Source of the DNA: Flavobacteriaceae bacterium
GTDB taxonomy: Bacteria; Bacteroidota; Bacteroidia; Flavobacteriales; Flavobacteriaceae
Length of the DNA stretch: 64,000 nucleotides
NCBI GenBank assembly: GCA_029248185.1
Contig: JAQWJV010000033.1
Coordinates: 1-64,000 of the forward strand
Direction: 5' to 3'
Position numbers and translations under genes: made by a program. The notes beneath the pieces are model-generated. The model had not been told where the DNA came from. It did no database searches and worked only from the letters and a program-made list of their open reading frames with translations. Of this stretch, positions 18,290-27,403 are shown in pieces (positions within the stretch are counted from its first letter, which is position 1; each line of letters begins with the position of its first letter).

Positions 18290-19471
18290 CTATTGTACAC
18301 TATGAAGTTCTTCTATAACTTGAATAGCAAAGGGAAGGATTGGGTTTTCAGCCAAGCATTTTTTGTTTAATCGGAGCTTGATTGAAGTTTGGTATTTGTT
18401 AAAAGAGTTCTTAAAACATTTCGCTTGATCTAATAAATGGGATGGACCCTTATCGTTATAAAATAAAACTAGGGGGGTATTTGTCTCCCAGGGATATATT
18501 TCATTTTGTTTTAAAGCGTATATGAAATCGGTATCTTGGCCGCTTAAAACACCCTTTGAAAAACTTAAATTAAACACCGATTCTGTGGACACCCTATTCC
18601 AGTCAATGGAATCGATGGGAGTACCCATCTCAATATTCTCTGCATAGTCCTCTTTTAAAAAATGATTCCAACCAAATGATAATTTGGGATAAATCCTTTT
18701 ATAGCTCTGAATGAGTTTTAATAAATAAGTTATCTCTTTTTCACTTGGATTATTTTTCAAAACATCATCAACCCATTTTTTCTTTAATAATAACCCCTCT
18801 CCTGCAATGCACTTATCGATTGAAATGTCTTCTTTTCTTTCCATAAGCTGATGCATTGCTAGAGTTATAGGGGCTCCCTCTGAATACCCCGCAAGGGAGA
18901 TTTTAATATTATTTCTGATTCCATTTTCTTTAAAATATTCTTTTGAAGCTTCAATGAAATCAAGACCACTTTGAGCTAAGGAAGCCTTGTGTTCAAAAGG
19001 ATGTACTTCCTGACTTGAATCTCCATAACCGATATAATCGGCTACTAAGACAATATATCCTGTACTAGCAATCATTGCTGCGAATGTTAATTCATTAGAC
19101 CCTATAATAGTCAATGAAGGCGCCTTAATTTTTTGATCTAGGTATCCTTGGTGTTGATAGGATAATATAGGTAAAGAACCATCGGTTTCGGGAATTAAAA
19201 TAATCCCTGATGCATCAATATTTGTATTGTTTATAGAATGAGTTCTATAGGTAAGCTTTATGGCATCGACATTTTCAAATTTGTAATTTTGTTCTTTTGC
19301 TAAATATCCTTTTGCAATTGCACCCATGATTCGACCACTAAATTGATAATGATGTTTACTCTCTAATAAGTATTGATTCGTATCCTTAGCTTTTGGCTTA
19401 AATTCTTCCTTTGTACAAGAAGTTATAATTACCATAAAAGTTAAAAAAGAAACAGCGAAATATTTATGCAT
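18290..19471 (-). CDS. Alpha/beta-hydrolase lipoprotein (secretory lipase-like)
   Basis: The start chosen is the ATG at 19471, giving a 393-residue protein with a lipoprotein signal ending in the lipobox IITSC; upstream in-frame codons add non-signal sequence. The nucleophile elbow is GYSEG, preceded by ASTGYIVLVADYIGYGDSS, a layout typical of secreted lipases/esterases with a large insertion. A likely acid/His region lies in the last 70 residues but is poorly conserved (no clear HG or GGxH at the end), so activity is not certain. The next 1 kb upstream holds the ruins of a paralogue, so this is the surviving copy of a tandem duplication. Anchoring is probably to the outer or inner membrane. 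Confidence 0.82.
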   Translation of the reverse strand: MHKYFAVSFLTFMVIITSCTKEEFKPKAKDTNQYLLESKHHYQFSGRIMGAIAKGYLAKEQNYKFENVDAIKLTYRTHSINNTNIDASGIILIPETDGSLPILSYQHQGYLDQKIKAPSLTIIGSNELTFAAMIASTGYIVLVADYIGYGDSSQEVHPFEHKASLAQSGLDFIEASKEYFKENGIRNNIKISLAGYSEGAPITLAMHQLMERKEDISIDKCIAGEGLLLKKKWVDDVLKNNPSEKEITYLLKLIQSYKRIYPKLSFGWNHFLKEDYAENIEMGTPIDSIDWNRVSTESVFNLSFSKGVLSGQDTDFIYALKQNEIYPWETNTPLVLFYNDKGPSHLLDQAKCFKNSFNKYQTSIKLRLNKKCLAENPILPFAIQVIEELHSVQ

Positions 19472-19589
19472 TGGGGGGTGTATCTTTCGCAAAGATATTG
19501 ATACCAAAAAACACTTTTGATAGCAAACCACTTTAAGTACCCTAAGAATTAATGAATGGATATTGTGAAACAATAAAAACTATCTTTTA

Positions 19590-20639
19590 TCATTTAAAAG
19601 GTAATTGTGGATTTCTGCTAAGTATTCTTACAAGACTTTCAAAAAAGACGGGAATTACTGCATCATTGTCATTTTTATCTGCAATTTGTGTGATCTACCC
19701 ATGAACCACCCTCCATGAATTTTGTGTCAGCATTTATAGAATTTAAAGGGAATAAAGTCATCTGAAGTGTCATGAAAAAAATGGAAATGGGTGCAATAGG
19801 ATTCCCGTTTATTAGATCATTTTCTGCGATGACTTCAAGAATTTCTGAATTGGATCCATTGCTCACTCCGTTCCTAAAATCTTCGCTAAATAAGGATTAT
19901 TTATATAATACGTCCAATCTTTTCAAAGTGAAGGATAAAAGTTATTGTAAACATCTAAAACCCATAAATAATATTCTAAAAAACGTAGATCTTCATTAGG
20001 ACTAATGAGTTTAATTAAAACTCAGTTTTGTCACAAGCTCCTGCACCTGCAAAAGTTTGGGTAACAATAAAAAACTTTCCACGGCCAATGACATAGCATA
20101 GGTGTTGTTGGCCAGAATAGCTATATGCTCATAGGGGTGCCGTTGAAAAAAATTGATTTCATACCCTATATAATCAGAGAGCATGGTAATGCAGCCTGTG
20201 CTTGCAGTTACAGATGCTACGGTTAGTTCGTTTCTTCCTAGGGCACTATTACTTAGGGCTTCAGAATTAAGATTAATAGTACTATGCTGAAAAGAAATAA
20301 GACCTAGTGGTGTTTCTATAGCTGGAATAATGACTATGCCAGAACCAATAATGGGAGCACCATTTTCGTTGGTTGTTTTAAAGAATATTTTTGTAATTAT
20401 AACATTTTCAAAATCATAGTCCAGTGACGTCTCGGTACTTAGATTAGCAAATGTTTCCCAAACCGATCCATTGTAAGACGTTTGAGCTAGGATTGAGTCA
20501 ATAATGCTGTAGGGTCTGTAACTTCTGGTTCAGGTGCTTCAACAGCAGCTAAGGTCGGGTTGGGATCAGTTAATGTTTCTTCTTCTTTTGAGCACAAAAC
20601 AAATAAAAGTAGGACAAGTAGGCGTAAGTGGTTTTTCAT
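19590..20639 (-). pseudogene. Decayed paralogue of the neighbouring lipase-like lipoprotein
   Basis: On the minus strand an ATG at 20639 opens a lipoprotein signal (lipobox LFVLC) and a Pro/Glu-rich start, which hits a stop unless the frame shifts near 20520. The frame then carries YDFENVIITKIFF, GRNELTVASVTASTGCITMLSDYIGY and HPYEHIAIL, matching YKFENV, GSNELTFAAMIASTGYIVLVADYIGY and HPFEHKASL of the intact neighbour. It stops at about 20012. A third piece (about 19870-19998, with stops) matches the neighbour's PSEKEITYLLKLIQSYKRIYPKLS region, and a fourth (19590-19866) its C-terminus in two frames. The nucleophile-elbow region (~80 codons) is deleted. Multiple stops, shifts and a deletion make this a clear pseudogene. 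Confidence 0.85.
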
Positions 20640-20702
20640 TTGGAGATGAGTTTGATGAACACTTTATATCAGGCTTTTTACAAACTAACCCGCTAAAAAA
20701 AC

Positions 20703-21602
20703 TTACTCTTCCAGTAAGTCGTAAATCTCATCTGCGGGAGTATTGGCTGGAAAGCATAATGCATTATCATATTTTTTGAACCACGTAATCTGTCTTTTGG
20801 CATAACGACGACTATTTTTCTTGATCTCAGAAACAGCATGATCCAAGGTCTCTCTTTCCTCAAAATAAGGGAACAATTCTTTATATCCCACTGTTTTGAG
20901 CGGGGATAGATCTTTATGCGCTAACAAATTTCGAGCCTCTTCTTCCAGGCCTTCAGTCATCATTTGGTCAACACGTGTATTGATTTTTTCGTACAATATT
21001 TTCCTTGGACAATGGAGAATTAGCATTTTTGAAACAAAATTTCTCGGGGCTCTGGGTTTTCCAAGGAAAGAGGAAAAAGGCTGATTTGAAGCGACACAAA
21101 CTTCAAGGGCACGAATAAGTCGTACAGGATTATTAATATCTACTCGAGTATAATATTTTGGATCTTTTTCTCTCAATAATTCTTGGAGTCCCTTGATACC
21201 ATGAGTTTCATAAAACACATTGATTTGATTTCTAGTTTCTTCCGGTACCTCAGGGAATTCATCCATTCCAAACATGACAGCATCAGCATACATTCCTGAT
21301 CCGCCGACCATAATAACAGTATCTTTCTTTTTAAAAAGGAGCTCTAATTTTTTTATGGCTTCTTTTTCAAAATCACTCACTGTGTAGATGTCATGAATTG
21401 ATTTGTGCTGAATAAAGTGATGTTTGACTTCTTTCAATTCTTTTGCAGTAGGAACAGCAGTTCCAATATTCATTTCCTTATAAAACTGTCTGGAGTCACA
21501 AGAGATTATTTCTGTATCGAAACGTTTAGCCAATTCAAGGCTTAATTTTGTTTTTCCTACTCCGGTGGGACCCGCGATATATATTAGATTTTTAGATGAC
21601 AT
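20703..21602 (-). CDS. miaA: tRNA dimethylallyltransferase
   Basis: Transfers a dimethylallyl group to A37 of tRNAs that read UNN codons. The P-loop GPTGVGKT is at residues 11-18, followed by IISCDSRQFYKEMNIGTAVP (prenyl/tRNA site) and the C-terminal KKNSRRYAKRQITWFKK motif. I chose the ATG at 21602, which puts the P-loop at the family position and leaves an 11-bp overlap with the ion channel gene; an in-frame ATG at 21641 would overlap by 50 bp and add 13 atypical residues. It is the last gene of a six-gene minus-strand run. Downstream lie only 63 bp and then the lipase pseudogene. Confidence 0.95.
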   Translation of the reverse strand: MSSKNLIYIAGPTGVGKTKLSLELAKRFDTEIISCDSRQFYKEMNIGTAVPTAKELKEVKHHFIQHKSIHDIYTVSDFEKEAIKKLELLFKKKDTVIMVGGSGMYADAVMFGMDEFPEVPEETRNQINVFYETHGIKGLQELLREKDPKYYTRVDINNPVRLIRALEVCVASNQPFSSFLGKPRAPRNFVSKMLILHCPRKILYEKINTRVDQMMTEGLEEEARNLLAHKDLSPLKTVGYKELFPYFEERETLDHAVSEIKKNSRRYAKRQITWFKKYDNALCFPANTPADEIYDLLEE

Positions 21603-22404
21603 GATTGATTTTTTTTCCACATTGATGGCAATGGATTGCATTTTCTTTGTGGTCTGTGGTTAAACAATGAGGACACTCTTGTGTATTGGTGTCGATTTTA
21701 GTTGATTTAGTTATTTCTGCGGTAACAATACCTGTGGGCACAGCAATAATACCATACCCCATAATCATAATAAAGGAAGCGATAAGTTGTCCAAGTGGAG
21801 TAATGGGTGCAATATCGCCATAGCCAACGGTTGTTAAAGTAACAATGCACCAATAAATACTTCTAGGAATGCTAGTAAATCCACTTTCATTACTTTCTAC
21901 CAAATACATTACGGTTCCTAAAATAATACACAATACCAAGACACAAAAAACAAATACAAAGATTTTCCTTCTACTTGATTTTAAGGCTTTAAGAAGCATG
22001 TTTGATTCACCTATATAATGATTTAGCTTTAAAATTCTAAAAACCCTGAGCAGTCTTAATGCTTTCAGAGCAACTAAACTATTTGTTCCAATAAAAAATA
22101 GGGAGATGTATTTAGGTATTGTAGAGAGTAAATCAATAATTCCATAAAAGCTAAATACATATTTCAGGGGACGTGTTACACTAAATAATCGTGCAATATA
22201 TTCTAAGGTAAAGATCACTGTGACAATCCACTCAGCTATATTGAGATAGTCGTGATACACTTGATCAATAGAACGTATACTTTCCAAAGAAACTAAAACG
22301 ACACTTAAAAGAATCACTACAAGGAGGAGAATGTCAAACAGTTTACCTGCAAAAGTATCTGCCTCATAAATAATCTCATGTAATTTATGTTGCCATTTTT
22401 TCAT
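21592..22404 (-). CDS. Voltage-gated potassium channel with C-terminal zinc ribbon
   Basis: Six-transmembrane Kv-type channel subunit. The S4 segment has regularly spaced arginines/lysines (LKALRLLRVFRILKL, residues 112-126) and the selectivity filter is TTVGYGD at 191-197. The inner helix has MIMGYGIIAVPTGIV with the glycine hinge. After S6 a short cytoplasmic tail carries two CxxC pairs (C244/C247 and C259/C262), a small zinc ribbon seen in some bacterial ion-transport proteins. The length is 270 residues. It probably conducts K+ across the inner membrane. It lies between the exonuclease gene (25 bp upstream) and miaA (overlapping). Confidence 0.93.
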   Translation of the reverse strand: MKKWQHKLHEIIYEADTFAGKLFDILLLVVILLSVVLVSLESIRSIDQVYHDYLNIAEWIVTVIFTLEYIARLFSVTRPLKYVFSFYGIIDLLSTIPKYISLFFIGTNSLVALKALRLLRVFRILKLNHYIGESNMLLKALKSSRRKIFVFVFCVLVLCIILGTVMYLVESNESGFTSIPRSIYWCIVTLTTVGYGDIAPITPLGQLIASFIMIMGYGIIAVPTGIVTAEITKSTKIDTNTQECPHCLTTDHKENAIHCHQCGKKINHVI

Positions 22405-22429
22405 AATGTACTTGCTGCAGAAAGGGGAT

Positions 22430-23818
22430 TCATTCTATGTTTTCGTGGGTAGTGTTAAAAGACAAAGGTATTAACTTCTTGTATTTTTTTCGCCTTAAAA
22501 AGCTACGAATTAATTTTTGAGCATCTGGATTGTTTTCCATGGGGATTAAACGAGATTCAATTTGAGGCTGATTTTTAATTTGATGATTTAATTCATGGTA
22601 TCCATATCCTCTGAATACATTACCCTCTACATAAACAAAAGAGGATTCGCCATGTTTTTTTCCTTTCTCAACAATTAAAAAAGTAGCATGAGGATAGGAT
22701 AAGTCTTTCAAGAGTATTTGAATTCTTTCTTGATAGGATTCGGGAGATTCTTCTCCTACACAAGCCCCTTCACACTTTTGAATTCCATGATTAAAACATG
22801 CTGCATCAGAGTTTGATAAACTGGTTTTGTGCAAGCAAATTCCAAAACTTTCAGCCCATCGAAAAAGGACTGTTTTTGCTGCTTTTTGACTTCTAAAAAC
22901 ACTAATGTACTTAGTGTCCATCTTAACTTGTTCAATAATTAATTTAGGGTAAGTTTCAGTGGTATCTATTCGTATTCCCATGGGGAAAATCCTAAATCGC
23001 ATGGCACGGTTAAATTTGGGAGCATTGATTTTAATTTCATTTTGCTCTTTCAAAAGGGTCACTAACTCACCACCTGTCAAAGAAAAAGTGACATGAGAAA
23101 GTTCTGACTGAATTGCAATTGATTTTCGTTGTGTCCCCGTAAGGTGACTCAACACACGCTTTTTGATATTATTACTTTTCCCAATATAGATAATTTCATT
23201 TTCAGAATTATGTAAATAATAAACCCCCATATCTGAGGGGAGTTTATCAATTAGAGTCAAATATTTCGAAGGAACTCGATTTGGGTTTTTGGTATTGATG
23301 TGTTCTTTTAAAATAGTTTTGTGCACATCTTTTTCCAAAAGCAATTCAAATAACTTTAGGGTTACCTTTGCGTCACCATGCGCTCGATGTTGATCAGAAA
23401 AAGGGATCCCAAGATTACGCACTAATTTACCAAGGCTGTAGGCAGGTTGGTCTGGTAGCAGTTTTTGAGATAATGCCACTGTGCAGATTGATTTTCTTTC
23501 AAAGGGGAATCCAAGTCTTCTAAATTCTGTTTGTAAAATGCGATAATCAAAAGCAGCATTATGTGCAACTATAATACAGTCCTCGGTGAGCTCTACAATA
23601 CGCTTCGCAACTTCGTAAAATTTAGGAGCACTTCGCAACATCTTTGAATTGATCCCAGTAAGCTTTTCAACAAAAGGCTGAATTTCTTTTAATGGGTTTA
23701 TGAGACTACTAAATTGATCAACAACTTTTTGACCATCATATTTATAAATAGCAATTTCAGTAATTCCTTCCTCATCGTATTTTCCTCCGGTGGTCTCAAT
23801 GTCTAGTATGGCGTACAT
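22430..23818 (-). CDS. DEDDh exonuclease fused to a GIY-YIG (UvrC/Cho-like) nuclease domain
   Basis: Residues 1 to ~165 form a DnaQ/Pol III epsilon-type 3'-5' exonuclease: Exo I DIET at residues 6-9, Exo II VAHNAAFDYRIL and Exo III HRAHGDAKVTLKL. Near residues 195-275 a GIY-YIG domain follows (GVYYLHNSENEIIYIGKS, then KKRV), as in the UvrC N-terminus and the Cho endonuclease. The C-terminal ~180 residues hold a conserved cysteine cluster (C..C.., FNHGIQKCEGAC) typical of these fusions. A role in nucleotide excision repair is inferred from domain content. Such fusions are known in Bacteroidota and actinobacteria. The gene starts 2 bp after yggS. Confidence 0.9.
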   Translation of the reverse strand: MYAILDIETTGGKYDEEGITEIAIYKYDGQKVVDQFSSLINPLKEIQPFVEKLTGINSKMLRSAPKFYEVAKRIVELTEDCIIVAHNAAFDYRILQTEFRRLGFPFERKSICTVALSQKLLPDQPAYSLGKLVRNLGIPFSDQHRAHGDAKVTLKLFELLLEKDVHKTILKEHINTKNPNRVPSKYLTLIDKLPSDMGVYYLHNSENEIIYIGKSNNIKKRVLSHLTGTQRKSIAIQSELSHVTFSLTGGELVTLLKEQNEIKINAPKFNRAMRFRIFPMGIRIDTTETYPKLIIEQVKMDTKYISVFRSQKAAKTVLFRWAESFGICLHKTSLSNSDAACFNHGIQKCEGACVGEESPESYQERIQILLKDLSYPHATFLIVEKGKKHGESSFVYVEGNVFRGYGYHELNHQIKNQPQIESRLIPMENNPDAQKLIRSFLRRKKYKKLIPLSFNTTHENIE

Positions 23819-23820
23819 CC

Positions 23821-24471
23821 TTAATAATTGCGTTCTCCAAATATTTTACTTCCCACACGAATCATCGTTGAGCCTTCTTCTATGGCAAGTTCATAATCTC
23901 CACTCATACCCATGGAAAGAATTTTACAATCAGGGTACGTAATTAAGGTTTTATTAAAAAGAGCAGCTAAACGTTTAAATTCTTCTCTAACTTGATTTTG
24001 ATCACTGGTAAAACTGGCCATTCCCATAAGACCTCTTATGGCTACATTAGGGAATTCTTTGGCAGCATCAAGTAATGGAGATAATTCTTCTGCGGGAAGT
24101 CCAAATTTAGTCTCCTCCTCAGCAATTCGAATTTGAATCAAACACCCGATTGTTCGATCGTTTTTTAGTGCTTGTTTCTGAATTTCCTTTAATAATTTAA
24201 CACTGTCTACCGCATGGATCAAGTGAACAAAAGGAGCCATGTATTTGACTTTATTGGTTTGCACGTGACCAATCATATGCCAATCAATATCTTTGGGAAG
24301 TTGCTCCCATTTTTCAGTCATTTCTTGAATTTTATTTTCACCAAATGCGCGCTGACCTGCCTGATATGCCTCTAATAAGTCGGGTATAGGTTTTGTTTTG
24401 GAAACAGCAATTAATGTGACAGACTTCGTGAGGGTCTGATTGAATTCAATTATATTTTGTGTGATGGTCAT
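23821..24471 (-). CDS. yggS: YggS family PLP-binding homeostasis protein
   Basis: Fold-type III PLP-binding protein (alanine racemase-like barrel, no racemase partner domain) that keeps free PLP balanced. The PLP lysine is in LIAVSKTKP; AFGENKIQEM, DWHMIGHVQTNKVK and LSMGMSGDYELAIEEGSTMIRVGSKIFG are family signatures. I start at the ATG at 24471 (216 aa): an in-frame ATG at 24504 would add 11 atypical residues and would place the TATATTTG promoter element inside the coding region. It lies in the minus-strand run with the DUF1015 gene upstream and the exonuclease gene downstream. Confidence 0.93.
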   Translation of the reverse strand: MTITQNIIEFNQTLTKSVTLIAVSKTKPIPDLLEAYQAGQRAFGENKIQEMTEKWEQLPKDIDWHMIGHVQTNKVKYMAPFVHLIHAVDSVKLLKEIQKQALKNDRTIGCLIQIRIAEEETKFGLPAEELSPLLDAAKEFPNVAIRGLMGMASFTSDQNQVREEFKRLAALFNKTLITYPDCKILSMGMSGDYELAIEEGSTMIRVGSKIFGERNY

Positions 24472-24477
24472 GAGTTG

Positions 24478-24485
24478 CAAATATA
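24478..24485 (-). promoter_or_regulatory. -7 promoter element for yggS and downstream genes
   Basis: Reads TATATTTG on the minus strand, an exact TAnnTTTG match, with a TTTG 16 nt upstream that may act as the -33 box (slightly short spacing). Only 6 nt separate it from the yggS ATG, so the transcript would be nearly leaderless. It decides the start of yggS. Confidence 0.55.
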
Positions 24486-24516
24486 CATTTTCAATACCAT
24501 TCAAAGGAACGTTTTT

Positions 24517-25647
24517 TTAAATATCAATGAAAGGGGAGACAACCATTCCGGTGAGCAGTTTAGGAAGAATAAAGGTAGATTTTGCAGGAAGTACTTTTTG
24601 TTTTTTCGCAAAATTAAATAGATAGGATTTTGAAAATGGCTTCATATAAAAAGCAAGTTGATTTTTTGAAATCATTTTCGTCCAAGAATTACTTGTATTG
24701 GGTTTGTAATTTAACTCTGATTGAAGTTCAGAAAAAGAAGAGAGTAGGGAGTGGGTAATGAAGTCCGGAATGTTTTCTGACTTTATTGCCTCTTTAGTAA
24801 AACCAAACCAAAGCTGTCTTATTTGGATCACCAATGGATATTGATTTGTCGAAACTTTCAGTTCTGTTAGAGCCAAACCACCCTGTTTTATAAAAATTTG
24901 CTTTAGCCTTAAAAAAGTATCCTCACTTAAAATTGCATTTGAATACCAAACAAATGAATGTAGTTTGATTTGACTCTGATGCACTAAGTAACTCAAGGGA
25001 AAAAGCGGTTTTTGTATTTCTTGAGATAAATTAACCATACATTGGATGCGATGATGTCCATCAGCTAAATGAAAATGGGATTGCTTTTTTGCCCAATTTT
25101 CAAGCGACTTATTTTGTCTGAAGTTTAACTTCCATAGTTGATGTCGAACTCCTTCAAATTCAAAGTCACAGAGGGAATCGTTTTTCTCAATTTCTGAAGC
25201 TTGTATTTCATGTGGTATTGGGGTTTCATGGATCACCATAACCGGTTCTGCTTGAATCTGTACCGTTTTGATATATTCAGCCATATAATTTACTCTGTTG
25301 TGGTATGTTTTTTCGTGTTTGGTGATTGTGTTCGACCGAATGTCTGAGGTACAAACCCCTCCTAAAAAACCAATTGTTTGGAATTTAGGGCTACATATTT
25401 TATAGAAAAAGAAACAGGGGTTAGCGGATTCAGAATACCATTCATTCTTTAAAAAATTGATCCACATTTCCCGAACCTGATTCGAATTGCGAGATCTCGT
25501 ATCTTGAGGATGAATAACATTGATGAAATTGTCCTTTGTTTTTTTTAATGCAAGGATTTCATCTTTGTCATAATTGTCCAATGAACCCATTACTTGACGT
25601 TTTGGCACTTTTGGTAAGGCAAATGTAATCGGGCTAAAAAGAGGCAT
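24517..25647 (-). CDS. DUF1015 family protein
   Basis: The 376-residue product begins with the PLFSPITFALP-type N-terminus and carries the family's ADGHHR signature (in FHLADGHHRIQC), a motif reminiscent of the ParB/sulfiredoxin GxxR loop. The family's function is not established; in many Bacteroidota it sits beside serine-biosynthesis genes, but not here. It is somewhat shorter and more diverged than usual (about 410 aa). It starts 11 bp after the oxidoreductase gene and is probably cotranscribed with it. No signal peptide or membrane segment is visible. Confidence 0.8.
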   Translation of the reverse strand: MPLFSPITFALPKVPKRQVMGSLDNYDKDEILALKKTKDNFINVIHPQDTRSRNSNQVREMWINFLKNEWYSESANPCFFFYKICSPKFQTIGFLGGVCTSDIRSNTITKHEKTYHNRVNYMAEYIKTVQIQAEPVMVIHETPIPHEIQASEIEKNDSLCDFEFEGVRHQLWKLNFRQNKSLENWAKKQSHFHLADGHHRIQCMVNLSQEIQKPLFPLSYLVHQSQIKLHSFVWYSNAILSEDTFLRLKQIFIKQGGLALTELKVSTNQYPLVIQIRQLWFGFTKEAIKSENIPDFITHSLLSSFSELQSELNYKPNTSNSWTKMISKNQLAFYMKPFSKSYLFNFAKKQKVLPAKSTFILPKLLTGMVVSPFIDI

Positions 25648-25658
25648 TCGAGAATTAT

Positions 25659-26621
25659 TTAGCCAATGCAGGCGATGATTTTATGAGCAACTTCTAAAGC
25701 TTTCGCACCGTCTTTCAAAGAAACCAAAGGCTTTTGATTGTTGTGAATACAAGAAGCAAAATGTTCTAACTCTTGCTGAATGGCATTAGATTCCTCAATT
25801 TCAGGGTTTTCAAAGTAGATTTGTTTTTTCTCTCCTTCCGCATTAGTCAGTAAAAGAGCTAGGTCTTCAGTCACTTTTGGGGCATCTTTTATTTTAACTA
25901 CTTCTACTTTTTTTGCTAAAAAATCAACAGCGATATAAGCATTTTTCTGAAAGAAGCGGGTTTTTCTCATTTTCTTTAAGGAGATTCTACTTGCAGTTAA
26001 ATTTGCAACACAACCATTTTTAAATTCGATACGGGCATTGCTAATATCAGGAGTTTCGCTAATAACGGAAACACCTGAGGCATCTATTCGTTTTATAGGG
26101 GAGTTGACCATACTCAAAATAATATCAATATCATGAATCATTAAATCCAAAACAACCGAAACATCCGTACCACGGGGATTGAATTCTGCAAGACGATGGG
26201 CTTCTATGAATAAGGGTGAGGTTATTGAGTTTAGGACGGATTGAAATGCCGGATTAAAGCGTTCCACATGTCCTACCTGTCCCAAAACACCTTTAGATTT
26301 TGCTAAAGCAACCAAACGGGCCGATTCCTCATCAGTTTTTGCTAAAGGTTTTTCAATAAATACATGTTTTTTTGCATGAATTGCCAGAGACGCCATTTTA
26401 AAATGGGAAAGGGTTGGTGTAACAATGTCTACTACATCAGAAGCTTGTATCAAAGCTTCTGCACTATCAAAAGCATGATAATTATAATCCAAGGTTAAAG
26501 CAGTAACGGTTTCAGGATTGGGATCATAAAAACCGACTAATTCATAGTGCTCTGAAGCTTCCGCTATTCGCAAATGAATTTTCCCTAAATGTCCTGCACC
26601 GAGTATTCCTATTTTGAGCAT
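25659..26621 (-). CDS. Gfo/Idh/MocA family NAD(P)-dependent oxidoreductase
   Basis: The N-terminal Rossmann fold has GILGAGHLGKIH (GxGxxG) at residues 5-16, followed by the VDIVTPTLSHFKMA region and the family's EKPLAK motif with its conserved lysine (near residue 93). The C-terminal half forms the alpha/beta substrate domain. The 320-residue length is normal. The substrate (a sugar or a related metabolite) cannot be predicted from the sequence. It heads the minus-strand run toward miaA and is divergent from pcm, with a promoter element for each gene in the 74-bp gap. Confidence 0.88.
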   Translation of the reverse strand: MLKIGILGAGHLGKIHLRIAEASEHYELVGFYDPNPETVTALTLDYNYHAFDSAEALIQASDVVDIVTPTLSHFKMASLAIHAKKHVFIEKPLAKTDEESARLVALAKSKGVLGQVGHVERFNPAFQSVLNSITSPLFIEAHRLAEFNPRGTDVSVVLDLMIHDIDIILSMVNSPIKRIDASGVSVISETPDISNARIEFKNGCVANLTASRISLKKMRKTRFFQKNAYIAVDFLAKKVEVVKIKDAPKVTEDLALLLTNAEGEKKQIYFENPEIEESNAIQQELEHFASCIHNNQKPLVSLKDGAKALEVAHKIIACIG

Positions 26622-26640
26622 TTTTTGAAATGATTGAATT

Positions 26641-26648
26641 CAAAAATA
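26641..26648 (-). promoter_or_regulatory. -7 promoter element for the oxidoreductase operon
   Basis: Reads TATTTTTG on the minus strand (TAnnTTTG), 19 nt before the ATG at 26621. It lies back to back with the pcm promoter at 26682-26689. Confidence 0.5.
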
Positions 26649-26681
26649 CAATCTAATTGTCACATTTTAAGAAAACAGCGC

Positions 26682-26689
26682 TACTTTTG
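26682..26689 (+). promoter_or_regulatory. -7 promoter element for pcm (TACTTTTG)
   Basis: Exact TAnnTTTG match 6 nt before the pcm ATG, with a TTG at 26657-26659 and a 22-nt spacer, inside the range for a Bacteroidota -33 box. The same TTG could be mistaken for an upstream start codon. Confidence 0.6.
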
Positions 26690-26695
26690 TCTTCA

Positions 26696-27337
26696 ATGAA
26701 TGAAACAACCAAACACCAAGGTCAAAGAAGACAGCTTATAGAATCCCTTAGGACGAAAGGAATTGAGTCAGAAAGTGTTCTAAAGGCGATGCTGGCGGTT
26801 CCTAGACACCTTTTCATGGATCCTAGTTTGATCAACTTTGCTTATGAAGATAATGCCTATCCTATAGCTGCTGAGCAAACGATTTCTCAACCCTATACCG
26901 TTGCTTTTCAATCGGAATTGCTAGCGGTATCTGAAACGCATAAGGTTTTGGAAATCGGTACAGGCTCAGGGTATCAGACTGCTGTATTATTAGGTCTTTC
27001 TACTCAAGTGTTTACTATTGAACGTCAACAAGCATTGTTCAAACAAACACAACGCCTTTTTTCTCAATTAGGCTACCGTCCCAAAAAGCATCTTTTTGGG
27101 GACGGCTACAAAGGCCTCCCCACTGAGGCACCTTTTGATAGAATCATCGTTACTGCAGGAGCACCTCAGGTACCCAAAGCATTACTGAATCAACTGGCGA
27201 TAGGAGGAAAGTTGGTGATACCCATTGGTGATAAAGAGCAAATCATGACTCGCTTTATTCGTACTTCTAAGGTTTCTTTTGATAAAGAAGAATTTGGCCG
27301 TTTTCGATTTGTTCCACTACTGGAAAATAAAAATTAA
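26696..27337 (+). CDS. pcm: Protein-L-isoaspartate O-methyltransferase
   Basis: Methylates L-isoaspartyl residues in damaged proteins so that they can be repaired. Family blocks include VPRHLFMD, AYPIAAEQTISQPYTVAFQ, the SAM motif VLEIGTGSGYQTAVL and DRIIVTAGAPQVPKAL. I start at the ATG at 26696 (213 aa). A TTG 39 bp upstream is in frame, but it coincides with the putative -33 box and would put the promoter inside the gene. The resulting mRNA would be leaderless or nearly so. Confidence 0.95.
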   Translation: MNETTKHQGQRRQLIESLRTKGIESESVLKAMLAVPRHLFMDPSLINFAYEDNAYPIAAEQTISQPYTVAFQSELLAVSETHKVLEIGTGSGYQTAVLLGLSTQVFTIERQQALFKQTQRLFSQLGYRPKKHLFGDGYKGLPTEAPFDRIIVTAGAPQVPKALLNQLAIGGKLVIPIGDKEQIMTRFIRTSKVSFDKEEFGRFRFVPLLENKN

Positions 27338-27403
27338 TTTTCTTATATATTACGCTCTGTACTCTCCGAAAAAAATATAATTTCGTTCTATATTTTTTTG
27401 CCC

